64,000 bases of DNA from Prionace glauca. Its lineage: Eukaryota > Chordata > Chondrichthyes > Carcharhiniformes > Carcharhinidae. The position numbers were made by a program, and so were the translations under genes. The DNA is taken from NCBI GenBank assembly GCA_037974335.1, contig CM075760.1, forward strand, positions 58,805,812 through 58,869,811. The letters run 5' to 3'. Every line of letters starts with the position of its first letter. Position 1 is the stretch's first letter. Under the pieces are notes generated by a model. It worked only from the letters and a program-made list of their open reading frames with translations. It made no database searches and was not told the origin of the DNA. Below are positions 55,171 through 64,000 of this stretch, piece after piece.

Positions 55171-56274
55171 AGTCAAGAAGGGGGAAAGTTTCCACTTCAA
55201 CAATATTTCATCATCTTCTGCCACCTCATCTTTCATAATGAACTCTAAAATATTGCCAATGACTGACGTCTGACTAACTACCCTATAATTTCCCGTCTTC
55301 TGCTTCTCTCCCTTCTTAAACAACTGACTTTCTGGCCTGCTGGTACCGTCCCTGCGTCCAGTGATTCCTGAAAGGTCACCACCATTGCCTCCACAATTTC
55401 ATCAGCTATATCTTTTAGGACCCTGGGGTGCAGTCCGTTTGATCCAGGTGATTTATCCAACATCAGACTTTTCCGTTTCCCCTGAATCTTCTCCTTAGTG
55501 ACGGCCACTACACGCACCTGTGCCCCCCCCCCCAAACCCCACGACTCTCCTGGAGTTCTGGCATCTCACTAATGTCTCGAACCGTGAAGACTGATGTAAA
55601 GTAACTATTCATTTCCTCTGCCATTTCTTTGTTTCCTATTATTCCTTCTCCAGCCTCATTTTCCAGTAGTCCAATACCTATTTTTGTCTCTTTCTTACTT
55701 TTTATATATTGAAAAAATATCTTCCTATCTTCTTTTATATTACTAGCCAGCTTACGCTCATATTTCATCTTCTTCCCCTTTATTGTTTTTTTGAGTTGTC
55801 CTCTTCTCGCTTTTAAAGACTTCCCAATCCTCTGGCTTCCCACTAATCCTCATCACTTTGTATACTTTCTCTTCTGTGTTAATGTTGTTGTTGACTTGCC
55901 TCGTCAGCCATGGATGCCTCATCCTCCCTGTGACATTGGGAATAATTTCTGCTGTTCCTCCTGAATTTCTGTTGTCCCTCTAAAAAAACTCCTGCCATTG
56001 CTATTGCACTCTTTTCCCTGTTAGGTTCCCTTTCAAATCAACTCTGGCCAGTTCCTCCCTCATGTCTTTGTAATTCCCTTTATTTAATTCTGATACCGTT
56101 ACATCTGACTCCAGCTTCTCCTCTCAAACTGCAGGGTCAATTCTATCATATTGTGGTCACTGCTCCCAAAGCGTTACATCACCTTAAATTTCCCTGTTCA
56201 AGTCTGCCTCATTACATACCACCAAATCCAGAATTGGCTATTCCCTAGTAGGTTGTATCACAACCTGCTCCAAA

Positions 56275-56600
56275 AAAACATAGAACATAAGAACATAAGA
56301 AATAGGAGCAGGAGTAGGCCATCTAGTCCTTCGAGCCTGCCCCGCCATTCAATAAGATCATGGCTGATCTGTCGTGGCTCAGTTCCACTTTCCCGCTTTC
56401 TCCCCATAACTCTTAATCCCCTCTCTTATCAAAAACCCATCAACCCGCTTCTTAAAAATATTTAGCGAGGCAGCCTCCACCACCTCAACGGGCAGAGAAT
56501 TCCAGAGATTCACCACCCTCTGAGTGAAGAAGTTCTTCCTCAACTCCGTTCTAAACCGCCCCCCCCCCTCTTTATCTTGAGGCCGTGCCCTCTAGTCCTA
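56275..56600 (-). mobile_element. CR1 3' end, antisense, inserted in older LINE
   Basis: GAACATAAGAACATAAGAAA at the left is the complement of the TTATGTTC terminal repeats; then GAATTCCAGAGATTCACCAC and GAAGTTCTTCCTCAACTCCG complement the C-terminal codons. Very similar to 10600-10950, so young. Confidence 0.88.
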
Positions 56601-57202
56601 CAAACATTGACACTCCACAATTTTTTTTGGGGATAACTACCTACCTGATTTTCCAAGTCCATCAACATAATGATATTCCCCATGATTATTGTAATATCAG
56701 CAGTTTTATATGCTTTTTCTATCTCGTGATGTATTTTCTGCCCACATCCTGACTGCAGCTAGGAGGGTTTGTATCTAACTCCCTTCAGGGTCTTTTCATC
56801 TTTGTGATTCCTCAACTCCACCTACAGAGATTCTCTCCCTTTTGATCCTTTATTGCTTCTTGCTATCGATTCAATTTCATTCCTTACTAACAATGCAACA
56901 CCATCTCCTTTGCCAATCTGCCTGCCCTTTCGATAGGACAAATATCCTTAGATATTTAGAACCCTGATCCCCTTGCAGACACGTCTCTGTGATGCCCACA
57001 ACATCCTAGTGGCCGATTTCAATGCGTGCAACAAGCTCATTTACCTTGTTCAGTAAACTGCACGCATTTGGGTACAACACACACAGTCCTGCATTGACAA
57101 CCTCCCTTCTCATACTTGTCACCTTTTTTTTCACTCTTGCCAGAAGTTAGATTTCTGCCAGCTACTATAATCTCTGGTTTGTTATGTGGGATGCCAGGGA
57201 CC

Positions 57203-57520
57203 ATAAGATATAGGAGCAAAATTATGCCACTTGCCCACTGCTCCACCATTCAATCATGGTTGTTTTTTTTTCCTTATACCCATTCTCCTGCCTTTTCCCC
57301 ATAATCCCTGGTCCCCTTATTAATCATGAACCTACCTACCTCTGTCTTAGGGACTCTCAATGGCCGGGCCTCCAGAGCCTTCTGTGGCAAAGTGTTCCAC
57401 AGATTCACCACTCTCTGGCTGCAGAAATTCCTCCTCATCTTTGTTATAATGGACTGTCCCTTTAGTCCGACGTTGTTCCCTCTGGTTCGAATTTTTCCTC
57501 CTAGTGGAAACACTAGTGGG
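57203..57520 (-). mobile_element. CR1-type 3' fragment, antisense
   Basis: Minus-strand frame 57546-57274 has RNFCSQRVVNLWNTLPQKAL. The tail (ACCATAAGATATAGGAGCAA) is at the left end. A different CR1 subfamily from the one at 56275. Confidence 0.75.
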
Positions 57521-57689
57521 AGGCTTGGTATCAACAGCTCCTCCACTCATGGAGGGGACAGAGGACTCGAAATTGGTTCCTGACGACGGGCGGGAAGAGG
57601 ATCAAACGTTGGAAGGTTCATCGAGGCCTCACTCGCCAGAGAGGCTCTTTAAACTGTCTCAGTCACCAGGCATCAACTCCTAGCAGAAT

Positions 57690-58045
57690 GTCACTCCCCC
57701 TGCTGTATTATATTGTAAATATGCTGTGGATTCTGCATCAAGCCTGTGTGAAGTGAATAGAGACAAATGCACAATTGTTTGCAGATGTACTGGGAGTGGA
57801 GATAGGGGGCTGTTATTTACAGGAGAGGAGTGTTGTATATATGTTGGGGCATTCCTTTCAGGGAACAGGTCATGTGACCTCAGGTGCGGTGTGAGCTGCT
57901 GGATTCTCCCAGATTGGGCAGTCAATATTTGGAGTGTTGTGTGAACAGACGGAGTAAAGAGTTGTGTTCCCTGACGCCTGACTGTGGAGTCGATATTGAA
58001 GACAATCCTCAGCACCACTGGACATAAACAAACGGTCTCGGACCC
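57690..58045. repeat. Unclassified dispersed sequence
   Basis: GTAAAGAGTTGTGTTCCCTG and TGGAGTCGATATTGAAGACA look like the end of a dispersed element I cannot place; it could be LTR-derived. No frame. Confidence 0.25.
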
Positions 58046-58084
58046 AGTGCTTCACAACTCTAACAGTGGCTTGAATCCTCTTTG

Positions 58085-58420
58085 TGCCCCTCTCACACTC
58101 TCCTCAAGGTGTTGACTCTTTGTCCCGGTGTCCCAGTGTTTCCTTCTCACAGTCTCCACAAAGTGCTCACTGTCTATCCCAGTGTCCCAGTTTCCCCCCT
58201 CTCACACTCACCACAAGGTGTTGATTCTCTGTCCCAGTATCCCAGTGTCCCCCCTCTCACACTCTCCAGAAGGTGCTGACTCACTGTCCCAGTGTCCCAC
58301 TGTCCCCCCTCACACTCTCCTCAAGGTGCTGACTGTCTGTCTCAGTGTCCCAGTTTCTCCCCTTTCACACTCTTCTCAAGGTGCTGTCTGTCTGTTCCAG
58401 TGTCTCCCTCTCACACTCTG
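58085..58420. repeat. Minisatellite, 53-56 bp period, six units
   Basis: CTCACACTCTCC(T/A)CAAGGTG followed by CCCAGTGTCCC starts at about 58092, 58145, 58201, 58256, 58309 and 58364. Non-coding. Confidence 0.9.
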
Positions 58421-58615
58421 TTTGGGGGAGGTGAAGGTAAGAATTGAAAGATGTGAATGATGTAATTGATGACTAAGAGGGATGGATAGAAACTTTGGGG
58501 ATTCTGTCGGTGGATTCATTGTGAACGTTGAAATCTGAATAAACTGAGACACCAGATGGAAAAGCCATAGTTTCTCCATGCATTTTAGATTAAAGAAAGC
58601 ACTACTATGCATGTG

Positions 58616-58688
58616 TCCGGCTAGCTCAGTCGGTAGAGCATGGGACTCTTAATCTCAGGGTCGTGGGTTCGAGCCCCGCGTTGGGCGT
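58616..58688 (+). tRNA. tRNA-Lys (CTT)
   Basis: 73 nt. Acceptor stem GTCCGGC / GTTGGGC pairs throughout with G-T wobbles, discriminator G. A box TAGCTCAGTCGG, B box GGTTCGAGCCC. Anticodon loop CTCTTAA gives CTT (58649-58651). TTTT at 58695-58698 is a good Pol III stop. Almost identical to vertebrate tRNA-Lys-CTT; looks functional. Confidence 0.96.
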
Positions 58689-58699
58689 CATTCTTTTCA

Positions 58700-59220
58700 G
58701 ACTTTGACTCATTCTTAAGTGAATTCCCGATCTCCGTTCCTCCAGAAGTGTCACGGCTCAAACTGAGTTCCTCTCTCATTTCGACGTTGCTCATCTCACA
58801 GTTGTGAATGAAAACTGCCTCCAGATAACTGGAAGGCGGTACCTTTAGCTCTGAACTCAGCGAGAGGTTTTGTTCTAATTTATTATGGCGTTTAAACCCA
58901 GATCTGAGAGATTGTGTCAGAGCAAACAACAATCATCTCCATTGTAATTCAATCACTCCAGCCTTCCATCCTATCAAAAGACTATTAGTACTTTCCTCCT
59001 CTCCTCTCTATTTTCCTTAACTCTGTACTTGTCTGTAAACCATTAAATCATCAATTTCTTCCAGTTAGGGTCAAAGGTCAGCAACCTGTATCATTCCCTC
59101 TCTTTCCCTCCACAGAAACTGTTGAAACTGATGAATCTTCCAGCATTTTCCGTTTTGAGGTGTGATTTGCAGCAACTACAATTCCTTCTTTTGGATCACA
59201 GTGGATCACTTTTCTCTGAC
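58700..59220. other. Spacer between tRNA-Lys and a CR1, no gene seen
   Basis: Nothing recognised beyond short open frames. Confidence 0.5.
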
Positions 59221-59224
59221 TGAA

Positions 59225-59795
59225 CAGCTGGAGTACTGTGTGCAGTTTTGGGCGCCGTACTTACGCATGGATATTTTGTCCTTGGAGGGAGTGCAGAGGA
59301 GGTTTACTAGGCTGATACCCGAGTTGAGGGGGTTGAGCTATGAGGAGAGGCTGAATAAACTAGGCTTGTACTCGTTGGAGTTTAGAAGAATGAGGGGAGA
59401 TCTCATTGAGACGTATAAGGTGATGAATGGGATGGATAGGATAGAGGTGGAGAGACTCTTCCCACTCAGAAAAGACAGTAGGACTAGGGGGCACAGTCTC
59501 AAGATAAAGGGAGGGCGGTTTAGAACAGAGTTGAGGAGGAACTTCCTCACTCAAAGGGTGGTGAATCTCTGAAATTCTCTGCCCGTTGAAGTGGTGGAGG
59601 CTGCCTCGCTAAATATTTTTAAGACGCGGGTTGATGGGTTTTTGATAAGAGGGTTAAGGGTTATGGGGAGAGGGCAGGAATGTGGAACTGAGCCACGACA
59701 GATCAGCCATGATCTTGTTGAATGGCGGGGCAGGCTCGAAGGGCTAGATGGCCTACTCCTGCTCCTATTTCTTATGTTCTTATGCTCTTATCAAC
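59225..59795 (+). mobile_element. CR1 LINE 3' fragment
   Basis: Codons for QLEYCVQFWAPYLRMDILSL through RRFTRLIPELRGLSYEERLN to FRTELRRNFLTQRVVNL (frame 59162-59572). A TGA replaces the Trp of the LWNSLP motif at 59571, then the tail and TTATGTTC-type repeats end at about 59790. Very close to the element at 9250. Confidence 0.9.
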
Positions 59796-60243
59796 CATAA
59801 CTTTCTAAATAGTTAAAGGGCTGAGGTTTTAAATAATAAGTGCCCCAAATATGTCACCCTGTCTGACATGAAATGAAACAAAATGAAAATTATTAATTAT
59901 GTCACAAAATGCTGCTAACACAATATAGATTTCATTGTCAGCATTTGTTGTTTATCCCTATTTCCCACTGAACTAACTATGTTGTTGGGCCATTTCAGAG
60001 GGCAGTTTAGACTCAATTACATTGTCTTACATTCTCTCTCCAGAGAAGCCGTCATGCCTGGTGAGATTTTCCAGCATTTTAAGATGTTCTTTTAAGTTTG
60101 AGCATCTGCTGTAATTTGCTGTTGGCTGAAGGAGTCATTCCTGTTCTATCAAAACATTAGTTTCTTTTTCCTCGACAAACCTTTCTTGAGCATTTGAAAA
60201 ACGCTGCAATGTATCGGTCCGATTAAAGTTGCTGCTCGCACCT

Positions 60244-60315
60244 TCCCTGGTGGTCTAGTGGTTAGGATTCGGCGCTCTCACCGCCGCGGCCCGGGTTCGA
60301 TTCCCGGTCAGGGAA
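60244..60315 (+). tRNA. tRNA-Glu (CTC)
   Basis: 72 nt. Acceptor stem TCCCTGG / TCAGGGA with one G-T pair at the inner end, discriminator A. A box TGGTCTAGTGGTTA, B box GGTTCGATTCC. Loop CTCTCAC gives anticodon CTC (60277-60279). To my reading identical to the vertebrate consensus. TTTTG follows at 60322. Confidence 0.96.
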
Positions 60316-60319
60316 TGTA

Positions 60320-61034
60320 GGTTTTGTTGCTGCCGATCAGCCCAAGATTTAACAGGGTCTGGAATTCCTTCCTGATGGAAAACAGGAGCGATCATTGTGT
60401 CAGTTTGAACTACCTGGAGAAACAAAATAAACCCATTGGCCCAATCCCGGCAATTTATAATTTTATTCCCCTTGCTGCTTCCTCCTGTCAAAATGAATAA
60501 TAATACATTCTACTCCACTACATTTCACTGCAGCTCACCACACTCAAAGATCATTCGCAGCCTCTGCCTCTTCTATAGCTTCTTGTGGGAAATCTGCTGA
60601 ACAACATGAGCTTTTCACAGTTCTGCTGTGATATCTGAGATTTGTATCTCACTGATCATCATTACTGTCTCCATTGTTTAATCCCAGGTCACTGTCACTA
60701 CAGATATAGTCACACAGTCATTCTATCATCTGCAGCAAATGATATTCCCTTCCTTTGCTTTCAGATACATTCACCTCCAGAAACTGATTACACGGTGAGT
60801 ATAATGTTCTGTTTAGCTGACAGTTTATCATCAATCCCGTTCCAGAATGGAGTAGCACCGTGTCAAAGTAGGTGGGAGTTGGTGACTCCACCAATTCTGA
60901 AACCTCACTGAACCCCCGCGTATTTAGCCCCGTCCTCTCACCCTCCATCGCTCCAACTCCTTGATAAATGTCACTATTAAAACTAATGATGGTGAATTAA
61001 AGACGTGGAATCGAGATTAATAAATGGTGTTGGG
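60320..61034. other. Intergenic spacer, no gene seen
   Basis: No family recognised on either strand. Confidence 0.5.
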
Positions 61035-61160
61035 AAGCGGCCGGGGCGTGGGGTGGGGGGTGGGGGGGGGGCGAAGGTGGTGGCTGGTGTAGCATTTGTT
61101 GAGGGATGGAGGTGGGGGGAGGGAGGCGCTGGGGGCGCCGGGGGGGGAGGGGTGCGGAGG
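61035..61160 (+). repeat. G-rich tract with quadruplex potential
   Basis: Several G runs of 4-9 within 120 bp (GGGGTGGGGGGTGGGGGG at about 61050-61068, then GGGGGGAGGGAGG and GGGGGGGGAGGGG). Enough closely spaced runs to form G-quadruplexes. The Pro- and Gly-rich frames are artefacts. Confidence 0.8.
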
Positions 61161-61164
61161 GCAT

Positions 61165-62460
61165 GGGAAATTATGATGGATGCTGAGATGATAATGTCCA
61201 TGAAATATTAGCCCCAAACTCCCATTGAGTTACATTCAGAGTCAGATTGCAGCTCGGAACAGAAAATTGGATTGCCTGCGATTACACTGAATAAAATCCC
61301 GTGTCAGCTTTCGACAGTGAGATTGGTATAATGAGCTAATAACTAAATTCAGTGCACAGTTAGTCATTTTGAGACTCTCATGCAATTTACAGTGTGTGTT
61401 ATAGATCAGAGTCAGTTAGGGCTCGAATTGTGCTGAATTAAACATTATAACAAGCAACTACATTTTAAATATACACAGAACACAATATAGAGGCAGGGTT
61501 CGGCTGGATTTCTAAACGGACTAAGGAAGAAAAATGAGCACTGAGGAATAGAAAATCCAGCGAAAAGTAGATATGTGTCCAATTATAATGAAATATTATT
61601 TGATAATGTCTGGATGAGAGAATAGACAAATCTTTAAATCACTAAAATGCAAGGTTACACAATAATTAGCTTGTAATCGACATGTTCACTAGCCGGAAGG
61701 CAAGTATTAAATTCGCCATCCTTGGCCAGATTTCCCTGTAAATGTTACTCACAGAGATATTAACGCCATTCAGAACTAATTGTTCCCTTTCCATGGAAAC
61801 AGGGAAATAATTATTCCTCAAACCTGCTGCGCTAACCTTGCGATTAAAGTGATACAACACCACCATCTGCTGGCGGACCTCTGTAACTGCAGACGCTGGT
61901 GCTTTTGAGTCTGCGAACCGGTTACTGAAATATGAATATTGAACGATATTGTCCGAGATTGGAGATTATAGAAGGATCTCGGCTGGCGCATTCGCCCTTT
62001 TTATAACCAGACACCGTAGATAAACCGTGTTCTTCATTTCCCATTGACAGTTAATGTCTGGAGATTGAAGTTGGGATTATTTGAAACTTCAAATTGTACA
62101 TTCGATGCAGTTATCAGACGTTAATCAAATTCAGAATCTTAGTGGGTAAACATTTCTGCCCTCTGCAATTCGTTTGTCAGACATTTTCACGGTTTAGTCT
62201 TAAAAAAGGCACAAAGAATCAGACATTTACAAGGATACACACACACACGTATTGGAGCCTACAGAGAAACAGGGGGGCGTACACAGATTCAGACGCAGAC
62301 ATATAGAGATCCTGGTAACTCTAAAGATACAAGGGCACACACAGTATCAGAGGCATATACAATGTCTCAGCTTATACATTACCAAACTCTCTCTCGTAGT
62401 TCCAGACTTTTCAATGAGTTCAAGCAGGCAACAGTTGACCTGTGAATGCTGACAGTGAGA
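61165..62460. other. Intergenic spacer, no gene seen
   Basis: AT-rich DNA. A CA run at 62237 and open frames below 75 codons without motifs. Confidence 0.5.
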
Positions 62461-62475
62461 AGAATAGAAAAAATC

Positions 62476-62492
62476 CGTCTCTGAGTGGTCTC

Positions 62493-62528
<36 letters not shown>

Positions 62529-62549
62529 GACCAATTGCGCCACAGAGAC
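62476..62549 (-). tRNA. tRNA-Asn (GTT)
   Basis: 74 nt on the minus strand. Acceptor stem GTCTCTG / CAGAGAC, discriminator G. A box TGGCGCAATTGG, B box GGTTCGAGACC. Loop CTGTTAA gives GTT (complement at 62513-62515). A run of six T on the transcribed strand (62468-62473) is a strong Pol III stop. Looks functional. Confidence 0.96.
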
Positions 62550-62974
62550 TGAGACAACAGCTGTTTAACATCTTCTGAACTAGTGTGTCAATGACCACAA
62601 TTCTATTTCTGAAAACCTGTTCCAGAACTGCAGCATGTTTACAATTCTATACAAGTCTCGTTAGGTTCCGTAGCACTGCTGTAGTGTGTTGGTTATTCCC
62701 TTTCTCCTATGAACGGGCAGGTAAAATGAATCCGTGTCTCTTATCACAGGGAGGAATTCAACAGGAGGGAAGGGAACGAACCACAAGTACCCTCACGATC
62801 CAATACTTGCCACTCAATCATCAAAAACACCAGTCACCACTACACCTGCTTCCGAATATTGCGACCCATTTCTCTCAGGATTTCTTCCAAGATTTAATAT
62901 TGCCCCTTGTTTTCTCCTAATTTTAATAGGATGTTCACTTCAATAAACAGAGCGAACGGAGAAAGAAGGGACTT

Positions 62975-63045
62975 TGTATTGGCCGGGAATCGAACCCGAG
63001 TCTCCCGCGTGGGAAGCGAGAATTCTACCACTGAACCACCAATGC
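62975..63045 (-). tRNA. tRNA-Gly (CCC)
   Basis: 71 nt on the minus strand. A box TGGTTCAGTGG, B box GGTTCGATTCC, loop TTCCCAC gives CCC. The acceptor stem GCATTGG / CCAATAC has a C-A mismatch at the second pair, and no run of four or more T follows within about 40 nt. The fold is otherwise normal. It may be a functional gene with a weak terminator, or an early pseudogene. Confidence 0.85.
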
Positions 63046-63499
63046 TGCTCTTCCTAAAGCTATTCCCACATGCTCTCTCTTCCTTTACACTCAGCAGCAT
63101 TGTAATTTCCTTACTTTATCCTTTCATTCCCCAAATGCCCACAAATGCTCTCACTCAAATCTCAGACGCAACATCGCACAAGCCTCTCATGCTGTTCAAT
63201 ACCTTCCTTTCATTCACAACCGCATCTCAAACTTTCACCCTTCCTCCAAAACACAAACACTCTGCAACAATCCCCCTCTCACACAGCCTCATTCTCCCAA
63301 ATATGCCTCTGCTTTCACCACATCAGTCTAAACAAACTTAAAACGTGTTTACATTACTTGCACACTGTCTCTTCCACTCTGCTCATATCACTACAATACG
63401 CCTCATGCCATTCTGCAAAAGCTTTAAGTTGCTACATTTCTTCAAAGCTGCAACCCAGTGCGACACCAGGCCAAACTTCCACTTTGAACACTTGATAAC

Positions 63500-63645
63500 A
63501 CCTATATAGGGTTACAAGTTAGCTCGGAATGAGTTAAACAAATAGGGCTTAGGAGAGCTAGTCGGGGGCATGAGAAGTCCTTGGCAAGTCGGATAAAGGA
63601 AAACCCCAAAGCTTTTTACTCTTATGTTAAAAATGCATTAAATCT
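63500..63645 (+). mobile_element. CR1 linker-region fragment
   Basis: GGAGAGCTAGTCGGGGGCAT, AAGTCCTTGGCAAGTCGGAT and CCAAAGCTTTTTACTCTTAT match the linker between endonuclease and RT in CR1 (compare 6770-6860). Broken off at the tRNA-like scrap. Confidence 0.65.
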
Positions 63646-63664
63646 TCACATATCGAGGCCAGTC

Positions 63665-63711
63665 TGCGACATCTGAAAGCGCTGAATCCTAACCACGAGA
63701 CCCCCAGGATC
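63665..63711 (-). pseudogene. Partial tRNA-Glu-like copy
   Basis: Minus-strand text GGTCTCGTGGTTAGGATTCA and GCGCTTTCAG is the 5' half of a tRNA-Glu, with a TTC-like anticodon loop. The T arm and 3' acceptor are missing. A tRNA pseudogene or SINE head. Confidence 0.6.
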
Positions 63712-64000
63712 CCATCTGCCTGATTCTCCCAGACACTGGTTACAGGAATGTGCACAGCGCCAATTGTCCGCACTCACACACTCCTTCTTGTCTGTTAAGA
63801 TTTGAAATTGTTTATATTTTTCACATTGGCTTCCAGTGTGATGAAAGCAGAGCTGTGATAAGCTGATATTGTTCAGTGGATTTACTGCAGTAAGGTTTAT
63901 GTCAGTTCGATGCAAACATTGGTGTTTGAATGCGGTCAGTTACGGTGAAATTTAATGCAATGGAAAGTAGCCTACTCGCTTTTACAGGAGGAACCAGCAA
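63712..64000. other. Right edge of window, no gene seen
   Basis: No frame or repeat recognised. Confidence 0.45.

Larger units (their letters stand above)
53940..57202 (-). mobile_element. Long, old CR1-type LINE, antisense, with two insertions
   Basis: On the minus strand from right to left: endonuclease-like text (57202-56640), a younger CR1 inserted (56600-56275), more endonuclease and linker text (56270-55860), basic linker frame 55843-55508 (KKMKYERKLASNIKEDRKIF), RT start frame 55535-55278 (DKSPGSNGLHPRVLKDIADE), an LTR-like insertion (55170-54656), then RT core text to 53940. It is the only element here that still shows the endonuclease region. Many stops and indels; old. Confidence 0.65.

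Overview
The window reads as nuclear DNA of a cartilaginous fish, most likely a shark. Its core, on the + strand at 24.3-44.3 kb, is one complete immunoglobulin heavy-chain cluster of the mu (IgM) class in the elasmobranch arrangement: VH - D1 - D2 - JH within 1.8 kb, then CH1-CH2-CH3-CH4 with a secretory tail, and two membrane exons. Recombination signals obey the 12/23 rule (VH 23; D1 12 and 22; D2 12 and 12; JH 23). Every coding exon is open, with GT/AG splice borders in phase, so the cluster looks functional in the germline.

Layout. 1-13 kb: AT-rich intergenic DNA with minisatellites and many non-LTR retrotransposon pieces, mainly CR1-type, including one 5'-truncated CR1 with an unbroken 525-codon reverse transcriptase frame (9265-10842). 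13.0-16.4 kb: a decayed copy of the DNA upstream of the functional VH, ending in a VH pseudogene broken by repeat insertions. 17-22 kb: SINEs, minisatellites, and one arm of a 185-bp inverted duplication. 22.2-26.2 kb: upstream block, VH promoter, V, D1, D2 and J. 26.2-36.7 kb: a 10.5-kb JH-CH1 intron with degenerate long tandem repeats, an octamer, 4 kb of pyrimidine/CA repeats, and a 0.7-kb purine-rich, AGCT-bearing tandem repeat resembling a switch region. 36.7-44.3 kb: constant exons, two alternative 3' ends, and long CA microsatellites between the secretory poly(A) site and the membrane exons.

Downstream, a two-exon rhodopsin-class GPCR of the GPR139-like type (47163-52518, 372 codons) carries a palindromic foldback element plus L2, SINE and CR1 insertions in its intron. 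At 53-57.5 kb lie antisense CR1 remains, including one long element interrupted by a younger CR1 and by an LTR-like insertion. The last 6 kb hold four tRNA genes (Lys-CTT, Glu-CTC, Asn-GTT, Gly-CCC) and a partial tRNA-Glu-like copy.

The cluster works as one unit: V, D1, D2 and J rearrange locally, the leader and V-D-J splice to CH1-CH4, and the choice between the poly(A) sites at 40.13 kb and 44.31 kb gives secreted or membrane IgM. The features most worth following are the switch-like purine repeat in the JH-CH1 intron, the perfect GC-rich hairpin upstream of the VH TATA box, AGCT hotspots confined to the CDRs, and the duplicated, decayed VH block. All family names for repeats come from reading the sequence, not from a database search.
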